Shown here piece by piece: positions 43,214 to 54,706 of a stretch of 64,000 bases of DNA. This DNA is from Phialophora verrucosa (Eukaryota; Ascomycota; Eurotiomycetes; Chaetothyriales; Herpotrichiellaceae). The position numbers and the translations under genes were made by a program. How positions within the stretch are numbered: the first letter of the stretch is position 1; the number at the start of each line of letters is the position of its first letter. The stretch lies in contig MSED01000005.1 in NCBI GenBank assembly GCA_002099365.1, forward strand, positions 2,108,001-2,172,000. Reading direction: 5' to 3'. Under the pieces are notes generated by a model that saw only the letters and a program-made list of their open reading frames with translations, was not told the origin of the DNA and ran no database searches.

Positions 43214-45032
43214 ATGGTGTACAAAGGACCGAGTCGAGGATGTCATATGTGCCGGAAACGGCGCGTCAAGGTCATTCTGCTCTTACTCTCATCTCAAACC
43301 ATTGCTAACCTGCTGAAAGTGTGATGAGAAACGACCACAGTGTGGCAACTGCATCAAAAGACACCAACAATGTCCAGGGTATCGAGACTTTTTCGACGCC
43401 GTTCACAAGGACGAGACCTTTGTCATTTCCCATAGGAGTGCCCCCAAACGACAGAAGAGAACACATACTCCTGCCGAAGAGGACCTCGACGTCCCTCTCG
43501 AGCCATGCCTTTCCGAAGAATGCACCGACGACAGCGCCGACGATGGCGCCGACTCCCCCAGATTCACATTCCCAGATGACGCCAGCTCAAGTCTTGTTCT
43601 TCTTGCGCAGCCATCGCGGAATGTGGCGATCGAGTCCATCGGCTACTTCTTCACCAATTATGTCAACACGCCACGAGATCCCAGCACCAATATCTTCATC
43701 GAGCACATCCTTCCCATGTACTTGAACACTTCGCCGCACTCTGCTCTTTATGAGGCCATTCATGGAGTTGCCATCAACGTCACGTCCATGTGGATGGCAA
43801 GACATGTGGACTCCTACCTCGCTCGAGAAGCTTACGGGAAAGCCGTGACCCGTCTGAAGACTTTACTGCAAGACCCCGTCCAGTGTAAAACAGACGAGAC
43901 GCTCGCTACTGTCTTCATGCTCGATTTTTACGATTCGCTCAACCAACGATTCGTAAAATTTGTCGACACAGGTACCCACCAACAAGGTGCAGTGGCTTTG
44001 CTCAAGCACAGGGGCGAAGATAACTTCAAAACCCCACTCTCTCAACGTCTCTTCAATGCCATGAGAAGCCGCCATATTAATTATTCATTGCAAGCGGGGA
44101 AGGATGTACAGCTGGATCCCTCTCTTCTTGCGGACGAGACGGCAGTGCTTCCGTCCGCGAAACTTGACCTTCTAAACGTCGAGCTTGCGAATTTGCATAT
44201 CTTGGCTCGAAGTGGGCCCGAGGCACTCAACCTGAGCATGGCCGAGTTCTATCAGCTTGTGTTGGACAAAGCGCTGGTCCTGGAGAAGAAGCTGCAAGCG
44301 TGGACAGATTCCCTTCCCAAGTCATGGCAGCCAGTGTCAGTTTCGGCAGCGGACCTGCATCCTTCTATCCGTGAAGCCGGGCTCTACGAGAATATGTGCG
44401 ACGTATATTCTTCACTCACCGTCTCTCACGTCAACAACGCCGCTCGGTCTTCGCACGTGGGAGCATTGCGTCTGATTGCGCTCTGCGTGAACGGGCTCCA
44501 GGATCTGGGCGTCGCCGCCGACCCGGACGTCGAGTTCCACGTGAACGATCGGATCCAATCCATCGTCGACAAGTTTTGCGCTTCGATCCCTTTCCATCTG
44601 GGAAACAGGACGGGGGTCACCTTCCCCCATGAGCGAAGGGAGTATCCTCACATTCCCGCAGAACTTCGTCGACTAGCCAATTACGTCGACCCCTTTGGTA
44701 ACGAGGTCGAGATGACCATGGACGACCATGCGCGGGCCGCGGCAGCGATAGGCGGCTGGTTCATAATGACACCTCTTGCTGGATTTCTGAAGGCTCCAGC
44801 ACTTCGGTCACCCAAGGCCAGACCAGGGCCGCTGATGCGCAAACTGCGCCCCGGCCAGCTGGAATGGATCCGTGGTCAAATGAGTCGGATTCAGAAGATT
44901 TACTTGTTCCCGACTGACGGGTCTCCACAATACCACGACTGGACGTGGGTCCTGAGACAGCATGGCCTCGGGCAATGCAAAAACCTCCCGTCGACTATAT
45001 CTACGCTCGATCATCGTATATGGGCGGTCTGA
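43214..45032 (+). CDS. Zn2Cys6 transcription factor
   Basis: Exon 1 43214-43270 and exon 2 43320-45032 (intron 49 bases, GTCATT...TTGCTAACC...AAAG). The intron splits the zinc cluster, a common position in this family. Joined residues read C-HM-C-RKRRVK-C then C-GN-C-IKRHQQ-C, the six ligands of the binuclear cluster. A basic linker (APKRQKR) and an acidic patch (EECTDDSADDGAD) follow. The long C-terminal part (IESIGYFFTNYV, TLATVFMLDFYDSLN) is the DUF3468-type fungal regulator region. Total 589 residues with a normal stop. Target genes are unknown; the adjacent SDR is one possibility. Confidence 0.9.
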
Positions 45033-46770
45033 TAGACGAGAATGAGCGACAGTTAGTGTAGCAGGACAAGTCCACGATAATAGGCCATTTCTGCTTTCCT
45101 TCATATCTCCTTTTGATGGAAATCATACCAGCCGCGCACAAGGGCATGGTGTGAGGTTCGGTTACTCACCCGGCTGTCCAGTAGCACGGCCAGCATTGCT
45201 GGGAATACACACCTTCGCCAGGACCAGGACCACTGGTCCGGGAAATCTTTCCCTGCAAGCGCTTCTGAGTTTTGAGCACACCTCCATACGTACTCACTCA
45301 TGTCGCATCCGAAGCTATCGAGCGGCCATGTCGAATGGGGGATTTCCATTGGGAAACGACAAGGGGTTTTCACGGGAAAGGAACAATAAAGGTTCGGCCT
45401 AACGTTCTTACATGCATATGTTGGTTGATGAAGTCAAGGGTCGCATTACTCTTTCAGGCCACCTGCAAGCCTGTTTGGGAAACCCACCAACGAAAAGGGC
45501 TTGGTATGAGTTCATGGGTTATGGGAGGCTTGCTTTAGCCACCACGGGTATGCGCACGGTTGCATTGTGGTGCATCATGTGGCTAATTCTTGACGCCATA
45601 GCGGTAAGGCCGTGGATTATCGAAGGTAACTTTTGCCGCAGGGCTGTTGTTGGGATCACAGTGAAATGAACAAGCCGAGCGTGAAGATCGGAGTGATGGT
45701 TCGAAGACATACAGCACATGCACTATGGATCCAACCTGCGCCGTCAAGGCGACATTCTTCTATTGTGGTCGTGATACGAAAGGCAGCGAAACAGCATCAC
45801 TTGGTCGCCTCTAAAACCCCGCTGCAACCACCTCGAACAGATCCGCCATCAACTGTTGCACGTCAGGCCCACTATCAGCACCCCTCAACTCGTCACGGTA
45901 GAATCAGCCCGTCAGGTCGGAATAGCGGTGCGGTTGCGCATTTGCGGCCACTCGCTGTCCTGCTGCATGGCCTAGTCGAAGGCATTCCACAGAAGAGAGC
46001 GAAAGAAAGATGATGGGGACTGCAGTTCGTCAGTAAGCAGAACCGCAAAGTGATTGATTCATTTATCCTTCTCGTATCTGTATCACTTTTACCAGTCGCA
46101 TGCGTATATCAGACAAGATCCAAGTCCGCTGCGGAATTGAGGGGACTTGACTTGTTCCTGTACAGGACTGCAGTGGTTTCCTCGTAGCCCGGAATTGCCA
46201 CATCTAATAATATACGAGTAGTACTAGGCGCACAGTAGCAATCGCCTTGGGCAAACCAGCGCCACGTGTGGGTGGATTGCCTTTGTGGTCGGTCGCAGAA
46301 TCGTTAAAGCTTAAGAAGTGCTTCAGAGCCGTGGCAGGTTCGCTTGGTGCATCGTTTCACGCCAGGGTCATGCAGAGTTCGGATCGTGCATATGTCGGAT
46401 GCATCGAATTCATTTCAAATTCATGTTGTTACCTGCCTGTTTGGTCGATTGTATAGGTCAGAAACGGAAATGCGTCTGTTGTGCTTGTCAACTTTGATGT
46501 GAGGATGGCGTAATGCCCGGATTCTGTGGGCTCGAGTTGCATGCGTATGGGGAGAAGAGCTCAGAGAACATGGCGACGACACATCTTGCCTCTGCCGCTG
46601 GCGAAGTCGCGTATCTCTGGACTTGGATTACGGAGGATCATGTCAGCGCTCGTGTAGTTTGCTCCGCCGCAGGAGCTGTAATTTCTATACCCATGCCTTC
46701 TTCATATTCCCAATAGGAAGCCATATCAACACCAGCTATATTCCGCGCCCGAAGCCACAGTGCAGCCGGA
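45033..46770. other. gene-free stretch, about 1.7 kb
   Basis: Short open frames on both strands contradict one another and show no family features. The last part is the AIM11 promoter. No repeat or RNA gene recognised. Confidence 0.4.
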
Positions 46771-47379
46771 ATGTCGTGGTTCTCGTCCCTCTTCTCCTCT
46801 TCCAAGCCGCCAGCAACATCTGTAGCAGCGCAGCTTCCAGCTTCCGAGAATCGGATCCTAGAAGAACCAGCCGAGCTGCCCGAGCCCGAACCAGTCGTTG
46901 AATCTGCCAAACCCTCGCCTCTATCCTCCACACAGATCGAGCGGCCGAACAGGAATGCTGTCATCTTCGGAGCCGGCGCCGCTTTCTTCGTCTTTTCGCT
47001 CTTGATCACGCGGAGAGCCTTTGCACGGAAGCGGCTTGCCTCAAGTCCCGCCTTCTATGCCAACGCTCCGGGCCACCAAGCAGAACAGGCGAAGAATGTC
47101 AACGGTGCCATGGAAGCTCTGGAGGCGTTGAATCTCGCGACGATCAACGTGCTCAGCCTGTCTATGATGGCCACGGGAGGCACGCTGTGGTATCTCAACA
47201 TCAACAGCGTTGCGGATGCGAAGAGGATGATCCGAGGAGGTCTGGGCGTGGATGGGACAGGCAGGTCTGAGAAAGAGGCGGAGGAAGATTTTGAGGAATG
47301 GCTCGCAACGACACTGGCAAGGAAAGAAGCAAAGGGTGCGCAGGAGACGCAGAAAAATGAGCGAGGTCAACAGCGCTGA
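46771..47379 (+). CDS. aim11: AIM11-family mitochondrial membrane protein
   Basis: Single exon, 202 residues. Two membrane segments, NAVIFGAGAAFFVFSLLI (about 52-70) and LATINVLSLSMMATGGTLWYL (about 117-137), flank the family signature TRRAFARKRLASSPAFYANA. The C-terminal half is charged (EKEAEEDFEEWLAT). AIM11 was named from a yeast screen for altered inheritance of mitochondria; its biochemical role is unknown. The N-terminal Ser/Pro/Glu-rich 50 residues are variable. Confidence 0.82.
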   Translation: MSWFSSLFSSSKPPATSVAAQLPASENRILEEPAELPEPEPVVESAKPSPLSSTQIERPNRNAVIFGAGAAFFVFSLLITRRAFARKRLASSPAFYANAPGHQAEQAKNVNGAMEALEALNLATINVLSLSMMATGGTLWYLNINSVADAKRMIRGGLGVDGTGRSEKEAEEDFEEWLATTLARKEAKGAQETQKNERGQQR

Positions 47380-48430
47380 GCACGGCAATCCACGGTGCGT
47401 TCGCAAGGTCGACACATAATACCGCGAAGTGCTGTTGACAATTGGCACGCTGAGGCTGTCCCTCATCCTGATCGTCCGCTCTATGTACAAATGGCACCAT
47501 GTACAAATCCTTCTGTTGCACACATCCGTGTCGAGGGCACAAATCTACCCGTCCAGAGAGCTACCCCCGTGGAAACAGCGCGTACAACGTCCTATCTGAA
47601 CGTCGGAATCGATATTGGACAATCGGACCATTGGACGGAGCGACTTCTCCCTCGACGACGAAGTTTGTCTGACCAGAAAACCCGCTTCGCAAGCATCCGC
47701 AGCCATCCTGCGCCACTCGCCAACTGTTTGAGATGGAGAAATCGCTCTTGAACTTCGCGAGTCGGGAAACCAGGGTGGCTCTGGCGCTGATCCTGGACGG
47801 AGATAGCGTCTGGTAGGTGCCGTGCCACCGCCCCTAATAACATATCGCGTTGCCAATACCGTCGCAGAACAAGCCTTGGTCAACAACGGAGGTTGAGATA
47901 GCTTGGAGTGGCCGGCCGTGCCAGAGAACAAGCTGTGAAGAGTTTATAGCAGGTGTGCGGCTTCCACAAGGCGTCTCGCCATCTGTAAAAGATGTCGCCA
48001 GTGTTGCTGGCGGAGATATCGATTGCACTTGGAATCCACCGTATATTTGTTCTGCAGCTATCGCGCCATAGTGAAGAGGATGTCTAAACCCTCACGAACA
48101 TCGATGGCGAACTATTTGTTGCTGTAACCATCATTCGGTATCCGACCACGATATGGAGTTGTCGTGGGTGGCTGAGTCTTCGGCGTCGAAAAAGCAATGG
48201 GCCGGGATCGAGGTCCGCGTCGTCGGGGCAGGACAGACTGACTGCGTGTGGTCGTCATAGATCTGGACAGCATCGTCCATCTCGCATCTGACCACGTGAA
48301 CTTTATTTCTATCCCAGCATGGAGTCCCAGCTGCGAGCCCTCTTCATGCTCCCAATGTCTGACCCTCCGGCAGCAAACTCGTCGTGCTAACAATTGAGTG
48401 GCAGTGCGCTTGAGCAGACCAGCCACAGTA
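47380..48430. other. intergenic, promoter of the MFS gene
   Basis: No supported gene in about 1 kb. Confidence 0.4.
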
Positions 48431-49921
48431 ATGCCTCCGCACGACCGCCGTCACGGGGTTGATGAACAACAACCCCTCCTCCATCCCGACGGCGACGCAG
48501 CAAGCCAGTACAGCCATGAAACGCTCCAAATTCAGTTCGCACCCGATGATGAAGAGAATCCGCGGGCATGGGCTCGTCGCAAGAAAATCGTCAACGTCGC
48601 CATCATCGCGTTGATGGCTATCTTGACGCCTCTCGCCTCATCCATGTTTACTCCCGGAATCAAACAGATCGCCGACGACTTGCACACGAGTGAGCAGAAG
48701 GTCATTGCCACCACTACCGGATTCGTCATCATGATGGGGTTCGGGCCACTGATCTGGGCGCCCCTGTCGGAGGACTTTGGCAGGCGGACGCTCTATGTCT
48801 TCTGTTTTGCCGTCTTCACGGTGCTTCAGGCGGCGAGTGCCCTGAGCCCCAACATCAACTCGCTCATTGCCATGAGGACAATCAGTGGCTTCTTCGGCAG
48901 TGTCGGTCTGGGAAACGGGGGAGGCACCATCAACGACATGTACGAGCCGTCGGAACGGGCAGGAGTCTTTGGCTGGTATCTGCTTGGCCCGCTTCTGGGG
49001 CCGACACTTGGTCCGCTATTCGGCGGTGTCATCGTCACCCGCCTGGGCTGGAGATGGATATATTGGATTCTCACCATCATCTGCGCCATCAACACGGGCA
49101 TCGGGTATTTATTCCTGAAGGAGTCGTTCGCGCCCGTGCTCCTTGCCCGGCGCAAGGCGGAGCTCACGCAACAACAAGATGATGCGGCCGGGAAGAAGAT
49201 GAGGTACTACTTCGAGGGCGAGGACGAACGGCCATTGTCCAAGAAACTTGTCGCGAGCATGAAGCGGCCGTTTGTCATCCTCGTGCAACCCATCGTGTTG
49301 ACCATGAGCATGTATCAAGCACTCATTTTCGGCACCACCTACAGCATCTACACGAACATGCAAAGCATCTACTCGGAAGCGCCTTACAGCTTCAGCTCGG
49401 AGAAGGTCGGCTTGCTCTACTTGGGTCCAGGCCTCGGCTTCCTCACCTCCGTTCGTTTCCTGGTGCCACGCATCGACACCGTCTTCAACAGACTCACTGA
49501 GACGAACGGCGGCAGGGCCCTTCCCGAATTCCGCCTGCCGCTCGCCAATGTGGGCAGCGTCCTCATACCGGCCAGTCTCTTCTGGTTCGCTTGGACGGTC
49601 CAATATCGGGTGCACTGGCTGGCATCCATCGCCGCCACGTATTTCTATGGCATCGGCCAGGTGGTGGTCTTCAACAGCGTGCAGAACTACTACATCGACT
49701 CGTTCTCGACATACGCCGCCTCTGCAATTGCCGGCGGATCTGTCTTTCGAAGCATCGTCGGTGGAGTGGTGCCTCTGTTTGCGCCCAAGTTGTTCGACAA
49801 GCTGGGTTACGGCTGGGGGATCAGTTGCTTTGGCTTTGTTGCGGTCTTGATAGCACCGAGTCCGCTACTGTTTTATTACTTCGGGGAGAGCGTTCGGCAG
49901 AGGTTCCAGATCACGGTTTGA
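48431..49921 (+). CDS. MFS drug:H+ antiporter (DHA1/FLR1-like)
   Basis: Single exon, 496 residues. A hydrophilic N-terminus ends in FAPDDEENPRAWARRKK, the DPxNPxNW-like entry of DHA1 pumps. The first half has motif A in DHA1 form (GPLIWAPLSEDFGRRTLY) and GVFGWYLLGPLLGPTLGPLFGG (antiporter motif C). A central loop (about 240-280) rich in Lys/Glu follows, then six more spans. ATG 48431 is the first in frame. Such proteins export toxic compounds or polyamines (established for the family). The substrate here is unknown, and no biosynthetic gene is next to it. Confidence 0.9.
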   Translation: MPPHDRRHGVDEQQPLLHPDGDAASQYSHETLQIQFAPDDEENPRAWARRKKIVNVAIIALMAILTPLASSMFTPGIKQIADDLHTSEQKVIATTTGFVIMMGFGPLIWAPLSEDFGRRTLYVFCFAVFTVLQAASALSPNINSLIAMRTISGFFGSVGLGNGGGTINDMYEPSERAGVFGWYLLGPLLGPTLGPLFGGVIVTRLGWRWIYWILTIICAINTGIGYLFLKESFAPVLLARRKAELTQQQDDAAGKKMRYYFEGEDERPLSKKLVASMKRPFVILVQPIVLTMSMYQALIFGTTYSIYTNMQSIYSEAPYSFSSEKVGLLYLGPGLGFLTSVRFLVPRIDTVFNRLTETNGGRALPEFRLPLANVGSVLIPASLFWFAWTVQYRVHWLASIAATYFYGIGQVVVFNSVQNYYIDSFSTYAASAIAGGSVFRSIVGGVVPLFAPKLFDKLGYGWGISCFGFVAVLIAPSPLLFYYFGESVRQRFQITV

Positions 49922-51041
49922 GGTACTACGCTTACCGAGACCCGGCATGAGAGCAAATCATCACTAGATGCGTAACAGTGCGCTTTGGATACCGATTCTC
50001 TGGATCCTCCCATCTCACCGAGATCTCTAACATCTGATACGTCGAGTACGGCGCTCTATCCCGAATCTGTTCCCCATGAGTGAGACTCGCGCAGCAGATT
50101 TGGAGGCCGCGGCCTGGACGGAGACAAGATCCAACATTGACTTGCAGGGCTCTATCAAACTTGCCCATGGACATGTGTTAAGTAACAAACCCCGCTCCAC
50201 CCCCCTCGAAGGATTGAGGCTTCATAGCGCGTTTGATATCCTTCCAGCTTGCGTCGTCCAGAAAGAACATATCTATCACAGATGCTCCGAAGGTCGGGTA
50301 ACACGTGAGCGAGGCTGGCCAGTGCGAGCAGGTTTGAGAGCATGTTGGGTCCAAAGGATGGCATGGGAACGAGCAGAAGAACCAGTGCGCCCCGGCTTTG
50401 CCAAACTGAGAGATTGCAAGAACGCCGTCGCTGAGAAGGTATTCAGAGTGTTCCGGAAAGGAATAATTAACATTATTGACAAGACATCGTGCAAGGCACG
50501 TCGCCGAACGCCTGGAAGTGAGACTTGCAGTTGAAGGATCGAGACATCGCAGCAGATGGATGACGGTAATACCGTGCCAAGAGCAGTGCGCCGCCTTCGA
50601 GCCCTGAAACCTGAGTGAATTATTCATTGCTGTGGTGATCAACTTAGGAGACGTCCCGATAATTACGGTACTGTAGTTGTGTGAGGACAAAATGCTCTCA
50701 TGGAATGAGACTTGCTGTATCTATCTCGACTACTCGGCCGTCCGAGGCAAACTTGAAGTGAAATCATGTATCCCTTCGAACTTGTCCTGATCTCAAGAAT
50801 TGCATTATCCAACGCCATTGTCGGTTCGACTTGGAGGTATCTGTTTGCTGAATGACTGTACAATCGTATCCAATCTGAACTCCATCGCTGATGCTTGAAC
50901 TGATTTTCAGAACTCGCTAATGTCGCTCGGACTCTCGAAACAGAACATTGACCGATCATATCAAACACTGTGCAGAGAGCTTTTGCATGCCAACGCATGG
51001 CCACGCAGCTGAACACGTTCTTCCAGCAGCTTTCCGTCCAC
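49922..51041. other. convergent 3' intergenic, about 1.1 kb
   Basis: Between the MFS gene and the membrane/coiled-coil gene. A 170-codon minus-strand open frame (50178-50690) has no start context or family likeness, and is not called. Confidence 0.35.
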
Positions 51042-52979
51042 CTATGCGTAGCCTAAATTCTCCAGGATTGCCTTTCCTTCATTCATCGGCATGCCCGCCA
51101 CGCCCAAGGCGCGGACCTGTGAGCCGCGTCGTAGCTTCTGCAGACCAACGGCCACCTTCCATCCTTCGCTCTGGGACAAGATGAAGACGTATTTCTTGCC
51201 TTCTTGATCGCGTATGCTGGCACGGAGGACGTGCAGGCCGGATAATTCGCAGCTCTGTTTGACGGCACAGTCAGTATCAGACGAGTGGGTAGAATGTACG
51301 CTTGTAGTGCCATCAGGTGACGACCAAGAAGAAGAAGGGCGAGAGCTCCGCATTGAGGACCGAGCCTGGGCCCGAGACGACTCCTTACACTCCCCTCCAC
51401 ACGATTTGAGAAGCTTGACAACGAAAGCGGAAGATTCGCTCTCCGGGGACGAAGGGGTTTCTCGCCTCGAGTCGGCTTTCAATCCAAGTCCAAGGGAGAA
51501 GTTGATTTTCCGGGGAGAAGCCTTCACGTCATTCCCTGGGGGAGAAACATTGGGACACCATACCTCTGCCGATTTCATAGTCCAAGCCTTAACATCCCAT
51601 TCTCTTTGGCCCACGCCCCGTACGTCGTCGTCGATGAAGAGACCTTCGGTGGTGATTCGTAGAATGAGTCCATCGGTAACATTACCTTGGCCAGACACAA
51701 GCTGAGCGATCGGAGTTCGCGTGAATGCATTGTTGAAGGAGTAGACCCCCTTGATCACGATCTTCTCCGGGTCCTTCGTCGAGTATGGTCCACGCATCGA
51801 CGGAGGTGGCGTGGTTTTAGCGGTACTCACTGACGGGGCATATGAGGACTCCGAGTACATAGAAGCCGCCGAGTTGGCTTTGTGCGTTCGCTTAGGTCGA
51901 TCGTAGGGTCTGAACGAGTATGCGTCGTCGTCCCGCTCTGTCGCTGCAGTCGGCATGGGAGGACGCTGTGTAGCGTTTCGGGCAGCCTGCTCTTGCTTCA
52001 GCTTCTCCTTCTCCTTCTCTAGCCTCTCCCGCTCCCTCACAGCGGCCTCAGTGGCAGCTTTCTCAGCCGCGGCCTTCTCTTCTGCTGCAGCTTTGGCGGC
52101 GGCCTCTTTCGTCAGACGATCTTTCTCTTCCCGCTCTCTTTTCTCCTTCAGCTCGCGCTCGAGTCTCTCTCGCAGTTCCTTCTCCCGGGATTTGAGCCGT
52201 TGTTTCTCCAGTTCCTCTTTCTGCCGTTGCCTTTCTTTCTCCAATTCTTCTCTTCGCTTTCTCAGTTCTTCGGCTCTTTTTCGTTCTTCTTCCCTCTTCC
52301 TCGTCTCTTCTCTTGCCTTTTCCCAACTTGACTTCGCATTTGTGGTGTTTGCTTTTGTGTTGGCCTGCGGCGGTGGTCTCTGCCATGATGACTGAGGAGG
52401 TGGGCTGTTGGTCGGGGGTGATTGGGGTGGTGGAGGCGTAGGCGACCTCGGGGGTGGTTGAGGCGGAGCTTGCTTGCCATGGTGAGGCGGTGGTGGAGGC
52501 GGCGGTGGAGCGTGCGATTGAGACTGTGGTTGAGGGCCTGTGTGAGAGTACGAGCCAGTGTTGCCGTAGCCTGCATGGCCTTGACCTTGGCTACCAGTAC
52601 CATGGCTGGGACCGGGACGACTGGAAGATCCCGGCTGCTGCCATTCACCCTGAGTCTTGCCGAGCGCCCAAGCCAGTACTGCAACACCGCAAATTAAGGT
52701 AAAGACGCCGGTGCCACCACTGTTGATGGTGCTAGACAGCCATTCCTTGACCACGGGCACAGCAGTGTAGTAGATGAAGAAAGCGGACGCAGTGCATAAG
52801 ACCCCAGCCAAGAAAGAATTGCGCTGGGTCTGGAGTGAAGGGAGGTACAAGAAACCTGCGCCTGCAGAGTGTGGAGGGATGACAAAAATGTCATATTTCC
52901 CGTCAGGAAGACCACCTGACCTGCCGGCGCCTTGAGGATTGGAACCGTGCGGCGGCGGTGGGGGTGGAGGTGGCTCCAT
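51042..52979 (-). CDS. membrane protein with proline-rich and coiled-coil regions
   Basis: Single exon, 645 residues, starting MEPPPPPPPPHG. Two hydrophobic segments lie at about 54-71 (FLAGVLCTASAFFIYYTA) and 85-105 (GVFTLICGVAVLAWALG). Next comes a Pro/Gln/Ser-rich part (110-215), then a long charged helix (about 215-345) with many K/R/E runs (EELRKRREELEKERQRQKEE), a likely coiled coil. The end is globular, with KIVIKGVYSFNNAF, DGLILRITTEGLFIDDD and GLHVLRASIRDQEGKKYVFIL, PH-like by look only. I do not recognise the family; it seems conserved and hypothetical. Possibly an organelle-tethering protein (speculation). Confidence 0.7.
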   Translation of the reverse strand: MEPPPPPPPPHGSNPQGAGRSGGLPDGKYDIFVIPPHSAGAGFLYLPSLQTQRNSFLAGVLCTASAFFIYYTAVPVVKEWLSSTINSGGTGVFTLICGVAVLAWALGKTQGEWQQPGSSSRPGPSHGTGSQGQGHAGYGNTGSYSHTGPQPQSQSHAPPPPPPPPHHGKQAPPQPPPRSPTPPPPQSPPTNSPPPQSSWQRPPPQANTKANTTNAKSSWEKAREETRKREEERKRAEELRKRREELEKERQRQKEELEKQRLKSREKELRERLERELKEKREREEKDRLTKEAAAKAAAEEKAAAEKAATEAAVRERERLEKEKEKLKQEQAARNATQRPPMPTAATERDDDAYSFRPYDRPKRTHKANSAASMYSESSYAPSVSTAKTTPPPSMRGPYSTKDPEKIVIKGVYSFNNAFTRTPIAQLVSGQGNVTDGLILRITTEGLFIDDDVRGVGQREWDVKAWTMKSAEVWCPNVSPPGNDVKASPRKINFSLGLGLKADSRRETPSSPESESSAFVVKLLKSCGGECKESSRAQARSSMRSSRPSSSWSSPDGTTSVHSTHSSDTDCAVKQSCELSGLHVLRASIRDQEGKKYVFILSQSEGWKVAVGLQKLRRGSQVRALGVAGMPMNEGKAILENLGYA

Positions 52980-54706
52980 GAGAGCAAAGCTCTCTGTGGA
53001 ATGTAGGCCCCGTTATCTTCCCAGGCAGATGTGAACCGTCCGTCGCAGCTGCGTTAAGGTCTTCTTTCTCATATTAGCAGCCAGACTGCGCTGATGGCAG
53101 TCCGAGGATGCCAGTTGCCGCGATCAGTCGCTTGACACGGGGAAGGCGCCGATGCGTTGACCGAAACTTGTAGCTGTCGTCCAAGTTACGTCTTTGTTGG
53201 TGTTCACGAAGGGATCGAGCTCGGGTGGTCAAGATCGATCAATGGAATCGGTGTGGGTGAGGAAAGTTTGGCTTTGCGGAGATGGTGTTTGGTTTGGTGC
53301 AGGGAAAAGTCTGGAAAACAGGCAGGAGGAAAGAGGGTCGGAGACTAGACGCCGACCGACTCGTGATGATGTGTGTTCGCTGTGAGTGACTCAGGACTCG
53401 AGCAACAGGGAACCAGGGCGTTGTTTCCGAAATGACTTTGGGTGGAAGTGTGACGGCGCTAAGCGGGAGGAAGCAACCGCCGCGGACGACGTCAGGATTC
53501 ACTTGCGGCGGCCGACCAGGATCTTGGTCGAGGTGTGGTGGATGGACTGACGGGTGACCCAAACTCTTTCCTGGCGAGATTGGTGGAACTTTGAAGGACT
53601 CGAAAAAGCAACAATGCAAGCAAGCCGAACGATATCAACGCCGCGGCGAACACAGCACAGCGATCTCGCTGCCGGGCCTGCAACCTGGCTGCCTGCCTGA
53701 CCGCCTACCTTGCTTTCACAGAGAGAACTCTAGTGACTACACCCGAGAGCACGTTCGGAAAATAAATATGGTTTTCTTCAGATCCTCTACTCGTACGCGG
53801 CCTTTGCCACTGTTGAAGCGATATGCAAAACAATGCGAACGAATACCCAATCGACCTGGCTGACAGCAGCTAGATGATACGATGGGTGCGAATGAATTGT
53901 GCTAGGCTGGCAAATCACGGTTGCAGCTCATGAGCCCAGCACGCTGATAGGCAGACTCTCTGGAGAAATGAACGCGCTTGGGGGTTTAGCATGCACAAAG
54001 ACCGCTTCCATCGACGTCCAGCACGAAATGGGAGGCGACGGCTCAGGTCACTTGACGCATCAGAGAAGACCACGTCGTGTCTCCCTGCAAGCGGTGAGGT
54101 GATGTGATGGGTTCCCTTGGTCTAAGCCTGCAACAAGAAGTGTGATTTGGAGCTCCGTCTGATGATAAACAACGCGCGACCGTTGGTTGCGCTGGGAAAC
54201 ACGGGGTTAGCCGCAGGGAGAGAAACCTAATCTATCGCTAACACGAACCACGCCGGGGGTCGACGGCTGTTGAACCCTGTGAACGAGCTTCGGGGCTAGC
54301 CCGCCGGGAAGCTAGAGCTCCTCCAGCTGCGCCCACGTCCAACCATGTGCTTCAAGTCCCTGCTGGGTACAGAGTGCTTATGCATGATGACTTCACCTTA
54401 AAGCGAGCCAGACTGGTCTGCGATTAATCCTACAACACTCAACAGTGCGAATTTGCATTTCTGTACAGTTCGCCTTCGCTTAGAGTGCTACCGATCCATG
54501 CGTATCGTGGCCAGCCAGAGCTAAGTGTGTCGGGCCTTTCGACGACCGAGGTCATCTGAAGCGCACTGTCAGTGAGGCTGCGACATGCGAATTGCATGAA
54601 CTTCTCCGTATTGCTAACTAGCCTACAAGCAAGACTGATGTTGTGTCGCGTTGTCCGCACGACCTACTCTAGAGGCTTTGATAGCCAGCCGCCACTATGT
54701 CAACTC
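52980..54706. other. intergenic, about 1.7 kb
   Basis: Contains the promoter of the coiled-coil gene and the 3' side of the next minus-strand gene. Nothing convincing. Confidence 0.4.

Noticed and set aside
50178..50690. 170-codon minus-strand open frame in the convergent gap
   Set aside because: Composition is irregular, a second frame in the same place looks equally protein-like, and no family is recognised. At best an old relic.
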